This document shows positions 24,701 to 25,834 of a DNA stretch of 25,834 nucleotides, in pieces (position 1 is the stretch's first letter; every line of letters begins with the position of its first letter). The translations under genes were made by a program, and so were the position numbers. The DNA lies in the NCBI GenBank assembly GCA_902406105.1, contig CABPCP010000041.1:1-25834 (forward strand), in the 5' to 3' direction. The notes beneath the pieces were generated by a model. The model worked only from the letters and a program-made list of their open reading frames with translations, made no database searches and was not told where the DNA came from. Source of the stretch: an uncultured Mordavella sp. GTDB lineage: Bacteria > Bacillota > Clostridia > Lachnospirales > Lachnospiraceae.

Positions 24701-25729
24701 GAGATTGAGGTGAAAGACCAGGGCGGCTTCCTGACTGTGGTAAGCCACACCTACACAAAATTGGATAAGGATGGGGCGGCTGTTGCTGGAGAGACTTCCG
24801 AGGAACAAGCTTCATTTACCAATGACTACCAGGTAAAAGAGACCGGATATATCCCGGAGGTGACGAAAACTGTGACCGGCGATGTGCCGGAGGGCCGGGA
24901 GGCAGACTTTAGCTTCCAACTGGCGGCCAGGGAAGACAATCCGGAGGGAGCGGTCCTTCCGCAGGAGACAAAGGTTACGATCAACGGAAACGGGGAAGCC
25001 TCCTTTGGAGAAATCCGTTTTGAACAGGCGGGAACCTACCGGTTCGACATTACCGAGATCAACGACAAGCTGACCGGTTACCAGTACGATGGAAGTGTCT
25101 GGACGCTGACTGTGGTAGTGAAGGATACCGAACATATTCTGGGCGTAGACAGTATAAGCTACAGCAGACAGGATGGAATCACCTCTGACGCGGCGGACTT
25201 TGAGAACCACTATCAGCCGGATGAGGCGGCATACGCGCCCAAAGTAGTGAAGCACCTGACCGGAGACTCTGCATCCAGCCACGCGATATTTGAATTCACA
25301 TTGCAGGCGCTGGAAGGTAATCCGAAAGGCGCGGCAGCAGGAAGCACATCCGCAACTGTGGAAGGAGCGGGACAGACCGCGTTTGCGCCGATCACATTTG
25401 CCAAAGCAGGAACCTACCAGTTTGACATCCGTGAGGCAGACGGCCACGAAGCCGGATACACCTACGATGAACATATCTGGAGACTGACGGTAGAAGTAGA
25501 AGACACAGATGGCGTTCTTACCATAGCCGATGTGAAGTACGAGAAGATCGGTACCTTTAACAGCAATACCGAAGCCGCGGAATTCACCAACGAATACAAC
25601 GGGGCGGCCGCGGTAAGCGGAAACGTAAAGACCGGAGATCCGGCAGATCTGCCAGGAGCACTGGCGGCGCTGAGCGTATCGGCATTGTTTATCCTGATCC
25701 TGATGGGCAGGAGACGGAAAGAAGAATAA
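9650..25729 (+). CDS. Giant cell-wall-anchored adhesin/stalk protein with CnaB/SpaA and FctA isopeptide modules
   Basis: A 5,359-residue surface protein, roughly 580-590 kDa at about 110 Da per residue. Order: signal peptide (1-29, cut after ASA); acidic Ser/Asp/Glu-rich linker (about 38-133); beta module with KIEVKLPVPEDW and DHFSLYAVS (about 136-256); N-terminal adhesin-like beta region (about 257-660); some 17 CnaB/SpaA-like modules (661-2850) with repeated Y-x-V-x-E-x-x-AP-x-GY signatures; DUF11-like region (about 2851-3511); SdrD_B-like module with VGGHVWIDADGDGIRED (from 3512); one more CnaB module (about 3706-3823); 11 FctA modules (3824-5317); and an anchor (5326-5359). CnaB and FctA modules commonly form Lys-Asn/Asp isopeptide bonds that make the chain stiff and protease-resistant. 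The start is ATG 9650 with GAGGAGGG upstream, chosen over TTG 9491. No sortase or pilin neighbour is visible. Ligand unknown; an extended adhesive stalk is inferred. Module borders are approximate. Confidence 0.93.
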   Translation: MKRGKPWTRFLAILLAAAMLITSQSMASAADTVQSLFEEGAAGENDSGKEAQPSGQEAEASDTESAGTDSSGADTDSGQDKNKGTSSAGETKDNGGTRENGSQTPKTDTDSNEGRKQNDSASETDQEKTLTDQESGVKLVYLSSQLPENVKLEAEEKKAEEKDYPEAAEKTITDKLAQEGLMLDRIAFYDIDLGGSQPDGKIEVKLPVPEDWSGQLHAWYIDDNGLVTYMEREAEDTEGYYTFLTDHFSLYAVSVSEPKKEESDNKIEETQPGGEPKVLRIGEDKAADFASVEEMAEAYYGKNATNPQTVGSVTISTSHTGETVMAGDELSFTLSYTMNPAPLYNYGEQTKPLFDTYDNTTIRFKLPDGMKLVEEDKIAGASASYDEETGEWVFTLDNTAIDAGASSTGSFSIRVLVDKNGALEIGKKFDFDIQNNLSMTTKFTVYDKTDSGNPVKVKEYPQTNQTITQSLPTLTSVSPDQWGLSKNHVSNIVTEDKKTVTVRWELAFGLRTAEGDDMVTNEASYYQAHGRAPFQDGKITLGEVLAVDGKEDLQPKSITITEQFGSNKTYSVVNGEAEVNTDTCGAHQVTGIDGNAPYYSEYYVDVVYDYQEFIKDYEETGSDQIPVTNTAKATYQLKGAESPVTVEDTANTAIGERTRPAELVIEKWIQDYDSAGSRLYAEGEDWAPVSGPAEFAVTTTDGTAAVLYTKNADGTYTQLDSNKVSIDPAAAGEDGKVTVYLDAGEYQVTEEKAPVKTECQTEPQDVEIAEGGTKTVSFTNKELLGGVLIHKEGHKDADNQDLPGAVFGLYLDEDCNEEVARGETNSSGNLQFDRLVPGTYYVKEIEAPEGYLPDTAVYKVEVKANQVDDSLNNLVNEYNLAHLQLQKMYQWFSTGEKRNVDTTNYQEFAGCFTLQQSTDGEHWTAVEGAENMGLTQNGNLMKTDFPVYQVSEDGTKTPIRYRFREVLPENWHGDGEQKEGEDLVLYSEEVTLEDVIGNSSADPKTVEMVNSRNGDLELTKEYVRVNPMGEQTTTPAGEEDATFDLYKQVEGEDTYERVGTYQTDASGKIQATNLPGEEVGRTINYYWVEVSDGDGEYLLEKEEGNGNNAQVTTITVGGQSMEAVGPFYFRPKTADETISISQDITVQNVEQKVPVRIKKIDTLTGEWMDGARITISREEADGENTVVYDNVAVPSAGYLAILEAGHKYVVEETTVPDHYTCVNEGELTIDLTNIKVTGAGVPDYPDLTVKNKPDPSITIDKILRKADDSESDLDGTQFEVYKKEGEQFTPVTDEEGNTLILEAGSSLYLEEAGQYYLHEKVTDAMQVLSPDTYPDLYNSYQHEIADGEFFFGPYTVEDQEATQNLGDIINVSSLGGLTVKKADKEGAALDGATIEVYHLDAQNQKVIDRTGTTPDNGTLTFQDLPIYGSDGKKITYYIHETKAPSGYYGTSTELTTTLNPGEIITTVDGAKDGEELALVNNRYQSFTVNKVYYNVWEHAFTNEEIPLEGTTIALYKKGTDGNYHWERNGVTDSLGRVIFSNLTDEDGDEYIAVEVDIPQSAKDEYVYPQGNKAYLPDPATDESVRTLTEGQLDTYNCVRPDGQNQAKMVNEIGWTQLRIYKYMMRRVDEGNPESPEEREVAANYCQFQLYQQIVPEGAGIELAFDEDNCTLIGEYSSGTFIGADGEPVDGKFATDILDVADNIVYWLVETQAGPGAEIIPENQYILITREKGAVEYTNNSNGGVSKEVWTYPDNAYGEYDLENNATYGEGTDYYASVRLQKWAGAYDEDGDKIKDSYEPLGNASYELWVANEAGDLLEKVDDITVGLESDIETGDRSAMGMSKALWYDNEDEENGFAKYDDLEAEGNADDITWQDAEKNCYYVRMALRESYVPYGYQIDAAPHYMIVRFTPTGTGMTYNDAYFVTDNKEQVPLADEQTGIAWPGRFTVGGKTTDYGAAGGDLYRLVNWPLTNFSVTVQKYGYEPGVDAPFSKTAEQLDAWFEDGHTGRVPLEGVTMKLQRYDGGAGGTNTWRDYDYETEQWGTRTFTTNSAGAYTFPKGLDIGQYRIVETAMPAGSDYEILYDGKNVGGTEAYRYFQVTSESLVVSMYNPEKVSLTLKKTDTGSNPADAAFTLTVPRAEKALYTAATVGGTAVFSHINSGTYYLGESSATMDTSYFTQYIKQNYPNLEDFIDPDKGVTFGYTKAAGGESGDIVISGVQNLESEPYKLDGILTIQNPDLVSLEISKVDAETSASLDGAVFEVYYQAFDSFSGTHTVQDMKDNANRTLVGTYTSKSGKISLTGQKPGVYYIVETTPRAGYELAEDPDQIIALTGGMAVTVDGADKTYDGDGDAVITFENKKLASISVTKKVDPGEFTEGPDSYSAVFQLYDSENGTSPVQTDTATNAENAEFTGLKQDTTYYLAEQESAEYVLESVKVDGEEVEPKNGRYAITPTTGQSAVEVEVTNTWLYAQATVLKVDGSNGNPLTGAAFVLEEQNLDAEGHPILDEEDNPTWKEVAEDRVTWTKGEDGTYTVKVRLEGKDPAQYRIREILAPGGYLVDQEPIEITLEPGKVLACDADGWQAGSSDEELRAKLIVPNYNGVTIQIHKYGNMHGADNTPDQSGVTFRMYTFDEATKEWRHMGSQMTNAEGIAAFTVAAGYQYAVSEEAVPGGYAGLEGIWTQTGSKITKTETVDGDTPNPQTIYILDTESLLAGNTYTYSAYNIPLVELEVQKKDAGGNTELVPKARVSVYEVPDGTETELTQEEVNGFKKPENLVDTVNTTKEGTGYSYMDGISVVPGKTYLVVEDEVTGTSGYETMILDDRRVVWYQVVKIPEGTMNKQTVTLENVLGAAEVAIEKNSASQSSDDSLFEQGSEIVYTLSPKVTNTYALDGFTLTDKGLEGYHGTGSTQTGLAFDTYLKDQYTISQVRLGQASHETRNYEAADGQPEAGVISAKVTFIDFNGGEHATEAVTVSFGEQVVQAPADEGVKYAQVKVEYYSDGFQTLTGYKLGQNFNPGDVQVTIELDQQQGGANRQSLDRVVNTAGAEIAYTPWSAAGVKEAQTTDSAEDEADNTFWQQEVPTVSVEKKADADTVNLNNGTVDYTLTLKNESTNGEALENPILIDLLPEGVVVDTDAKYAEITGGNPSGLSISEDTVMPVAETNAIVLYLNGNLEAGEDVEVQIHATVTNAAARYGTQLTNYVFATSDEPGIRSDENPNAASFKDSTGAWAGELTNVAVSLQADQDKAEALKNALGTEGPGAVGNYGYIGALAEIGWNSSSAMTLVKENKGDRDSDYSSSRLARATNGGAIDYRLTMNNTSSTENRLNLTVMDLLPQEGDLVSGGTGRYSVWPAYLTGNIQVMLGDRTLTQGQYKVYYYTGDIPTGVSQPGEEETDIDKFFQAVKEAQTGCPEGWTEARPADTDIKAFIVAVDKTQILEATESLVVEYQTKVTDEEGGKYTPEELEDISYLNAVNNFQCYYDSYPVTGSIDDAKPADQPLESNSVSATIVPNPVKVGGHVWIDADGDGIREDAFGTYSDYKIVQDMLDKIEIRLHTYRNKTPGLNTTAYGEPRQYNQGSGDAGWYQDPNYVFDNLDAGLMVDANLAYDEDGELQVQHLKGDEPSTYILSASLPSAIVGKFGLTDMLGSKKSVKPGEIPSDEQTDSNYSYNDESQRNLSERFYLWATDVTQEGNWDNTKDIGLVLYRDLEITKQSELPAADPVDDAEFEIYGYFDEGEGATADLSKMKPIYSGKTENGKITVPNLLWFKEYVIVEKTAAPGYELDGAEAEGSENIEKLGEGKWLLEIPDTESMVRTEEVTITNVRETEVKLEASKILTGKTLAAGQFQFELLAEDGRTVLQSKVFNDQDGKVTFADQTIQGTGTHTFYIKETIPEAALENGNKLNGITYDDTTYRVEVTTAWNSDEQKLEVTGIQYFADNSQTESQEGAVFENVYDASGSWTPEGTKTLTGRDMTAGDTYTFTVKEGDTVVGTGRAAGPSSADKPANITFDPIPYTLEDVGEHTYTITEDKGRTTENGVTFTDRSFTVTVNVTDDGDGTMTADPTYPDGGVAFTNEYVPEPIDYAPAVEKTLTGHKLPAVETKEFTFTLTADQDNPAGAALPADTTLTIPISGKTTDAAVTAPDAFGSITFSKAGTYSFTIEETAGSESYYSYDAAKWTLTVVVSDDGLGHLSRTVSYKSDQEETMANTDAAKFSNEYHPNPTTAKLTVSKVVEGQELPDDSDYKTFTFTQSMSSPNVDGVTMPENNTATVTVEKTGEAKTADFKDITFTKAGTYVFRITEDTESLPEGYDKDRVPERRAQVVVVDDNGALKVDSIIYYLTEPGTPDETEGASDFTNYYDTADTGFAPKVTKKLIGDMPQSKTFTFILTADEKNPEGATLPNPAKTQVTYTNRIGDADASFGQITFERAGTFTFTIAEQQGTADDGYTYDPLEWTLTVNVEDEGGMLRVKSFSYAKDGNLVSGAEAAAFENSYKVKPTEYTPEVTKAMTGADRPGEKTFDFTLTPGANNPTDGAVIENGDTSASITVPKDTPVNEEVGTAENGFGKIIFKKAGTYTFDIRETIPDGAKTNGNKLDGVTYDGSRWTLTVVVADHNSKLKVESHTYTKAGGTSNIEAAKFVNGYEVKPTEFTPDVRKTVTGEIRPEEQTFTFTLTAGEHNPDGGAAFTDGQAAVTIPAGGTTEGSLVAPDKDPFGVITFTKAGTYTFTITETNEGKQGYTYDDSWTLTVVVRDEKGQLVVDKAQTKYEQTGETDLTDYALFTNHYEVDPIGYAPKVKKTVGGNVPAGKDADFRFELKLTKAEPADGLKLNGAVMTDQDVLETEVTGENTGTFDEITFTRAGTYSFQITEVTGEDTEGYSYDDHIWTLEVKVKDRGGKLDIESKTYTQTEKGKPTGVTSEDQAEFTNTYDPKETTYTPQIRKEITGDRRSEDQVFDFTLTPDDKNPTGASLKAPDMDNTSVTGEDIARFSTITFTEAGTYRFDLSEEKGTEAGYTYDESEWELEIEVKDQGGFLTVVSHTYTKLDKDGAAVAGETSEEQASFTNDYQVKETGYIPEVTKTVTGDVPEGREADFSFQLAAREDNPEGAVLPQETKVTINGNGEASFGEIRFEQAGTYRFDITEINDKLTGYQYDGSVWTLTVVVKDTEHILGVDSISYSRQDGITSDAADFENHYQPDEAAYAPKVVKHLTGDSASSHAIFEFTLQALEGNPKGAAAGSTSATVEGAGQTAFAPITFAKAGTYQFDIREADGHEAGYTYDEHIWRLTVEVEDTDGVLTIADVKYEKIGTFNSNTEAAEFTNEYNGAAAVSGNVKTGDPADLPGALAALSVSALFILILMGRRRKEE
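11630..18199 (+). repeat. Tandem array of about 17 CnaB/SpaA-like protein modules
   Basis: Residues about 661-2850. Approximate module starts are residues 661, 785, 881, 1014, 1153, 1255, 1375, 1485, 1615, 1776, 1971, 2113, 2239, 2361, 2470, 2601 and 2725. Each begins with a strand ending in Lys (for example GGVLIHKEG, VSLEISKVD), has a late Y-x-V-x-E strand (YYVKEIEAPEGY, YYIVETTPRAGY) and ends near an Asn (TFTNKE, ITFENKK, MVNSRN). These are the Lys/Glu/Asn trio of isopeptide-forming CnaB folds. Modules vary in length (96 to about 195 residues) and are strongly diverged, so this is an old array rather than a recent expansion. Not every module shows the full trio clearly. Confidence 0.75.
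20180..20764 (+). other. SdrD_B-like module with EF-hand-like calcium loop
   Basis: Residues about 3511-3705. The opening VGGHVWIDADGDGIRED resembles the start of SdrD_B repeats (G-x-x-V-W-x-D-x-[DN]-G-D-G), with a D-x-D-G-D-G loop (3521-3526) of calcium-binding type. It sits between the DUF11-like region and the last CnaB module. Calcium binding is inferred. Confidence 0.6.
21119..25600 (+). repeat. Tandem array of 11 FctA/Spy0128-type pilin isopeptide modules
   Basis: Residues 3824-5317, units starting at residues 3824, 3955, 4078, 4219, 4360, 4494, 4643, 4784, 4927, 5064 and 5192 (123-149 residues each). Every unit shows the same plan: an early Lys in a K-x-x-x-G strand (VTKTVTGD, VRKTVTGE, VSKVVEGQ), a central ITF-x-x-AGTY-x-F-x-I-x-E strand with the catalytic Glu (unit 2 keeps EHTYTITE instead), a W-x-L-x-V-x-V strand in most, and a closing F-x-N-x-Y with the Asn (FTNEY, FENSY, FVNGY). 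These match the Lys, Glu and Asn of streptococcal Spy0128 domains. I see no cysteine in the array. Units are diverged in sequence and length; DNA similarity is mostly limited to short junction stretches. Confidence 0.88.
25625..25729 (+). other. C-terminal cell-wall sorting signal (VKTGD type)
   Basis: Residues 5326-5359: VKTGD, a short spacer, a hydrophobic stretch of about 20 residues (LPGALAALSVSALFILILMG) and a basic tail RRRKEE. This is the layout of a sortase substrate, but the motif is K-T-G-D rather than canonical LPxTG. Similar xTGD anchors are common in Lachnospiraceae surface proteins. No sortase gene is in the window. Confidence 0.8.
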
Positions 25730-25732
25730 TTA

Positions 25733-25775
25733 AATTCCAGACGTAGCCTTTTGCAAAAAGGCTACGTCTGGAATT
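25733..25775 (+). terminator. Hairpin after the giant gene, right copy of the palindromic element
   Basis: A perfect 20-bp stem, AATTCCAGACGTAGCCTTTT (25733-25752) paired with 25756-25775, loop GCA, starting 3 nt after the stop. TTTT follows three bases after the stem. It shares AATT, ACGTAG and layout with 9291-9333, but the GGGG/CCCC part is replaced by CCAG/CTGG on both arms. It likely terminates the giant transcript. Confidence 0.78.
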
Positions 25776-25778
25776 GCA

Positions 25779-25814
25779 TTTTGCCCTGTACCAAAATGAC
25801 GAAAGGGGTGTACC
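25779..25814 (+). repeat. 36-nt direct repeat, right copy
   Basis: Matches 9337-9372 with two substitutions, same orientation and same distance from the hairpin (three bases). The two TGTACC hexamers are again 22 bp apart. The sequence after it (25815-25834) shows no similarity to the left copy's flank. The window ends before any downstream gene can be identified. Confidence 0.85.
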
Positions 25815-25834
25815 CGAATGAAAAAGGGGCTGTC

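Noticed and set aside
21119..25600. CRISPR or DNA satellite array
   Set aside because: The periodicity is at protein level (123-149 residues). DNA units are diverged, with no short identical repeats and spacers.
25818..25834. Start of a new gene (ATGAAAAAGGGG) at the window's end
   Set aside because: Only five codons are visible, and the GGGGTG before it is part of the repeat element. It cannot be supported without downstream sequence.

Overview
The window reads as a chromosomal segment of a Gram-positive, anaerobic gut-type Firmicute, most likely a Lachnospiraceae (Clostridia) member. The grounds are the gene order ylxM-ffh-rpsP-khpA-rimM-trmD-rplS-lepB-rbgA-lepB-rnhB-yraN, strong AGGAGG-type ribosome binding sites, consensus sigma-A promoters, moderate G+C, and a very large surface protein built of CnaB/SpaA and FctA modules with a VKTGD-type C-terminal anchor. 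The species cannot be named from this sequence.

Layout. Positions 1-173 hold the tail of a subtilisin-like (S8) protease, whose stop codon lies inside a perfect 40-bp palindrome (152-191). A near-consensus promoter (217-245) then starts a same-strand block of protein-targeting and translation genes: ylxM, ffh, rpsP, khpA, rimM, trmD and rplS (264-4354). This block ends in a clear intrinsic terminator (4366-4404). A second block (4417-9285) runs lepB, rbgA (ylqF), a second lepB broken by an in-frame TAA, rnhB, yraN, pgeF and an MscS-type channel gene. Spacing is tight, with several ribosome binding sites overlapping or abutting the preceding stop.

The last two thirds (9291-25834) is a single giant gene in its own regulatory setting. 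Upstream lie a hairpin (9291-9333), a 36-nt repeat (9337-9372), a 12/12 consensus promoter (9391-9419) and a leader of roughly 225 nt carrying a run of nine G's. The gene (9650-25729) encodes a 5,359-residue secreted protein. In order it has a signal peptide, an acidic low-complexity linker, N-terminal beta modules, about 17 CnaB/SpaA-like modules, DUF11/SdrD_B-like modules, one more CnaB module, 11 tandem FctA (Spy0128-type) modules and a cell-wall sorting signal. All 11 FctA modules keep the Lys, Glu and Asn expected for self-made isopeptide bonds. Immediately after the gene the hairpin plus 36-nt repeat recurs in the same orientation (25733-25814). Its stem has changed on both arms so that pairing is kept.

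Together: the first two blocks are housekeeping (SRP targeting, ribosome maturation, tRNA modification, signal peptide removal, RNA:DNA hybrid repair, osmotic safety valve). The giant gene is an accessory surface adhesin or stalk. It would use the general Sec/signal peptidase route and a sortase that is not encoded in this window. The main points for follow-up are the giant isopeptide-rich stalk, its repeat-bounded and possibly slippage-prone control region, and the nonsense-interrupted second signal peptidase gene.
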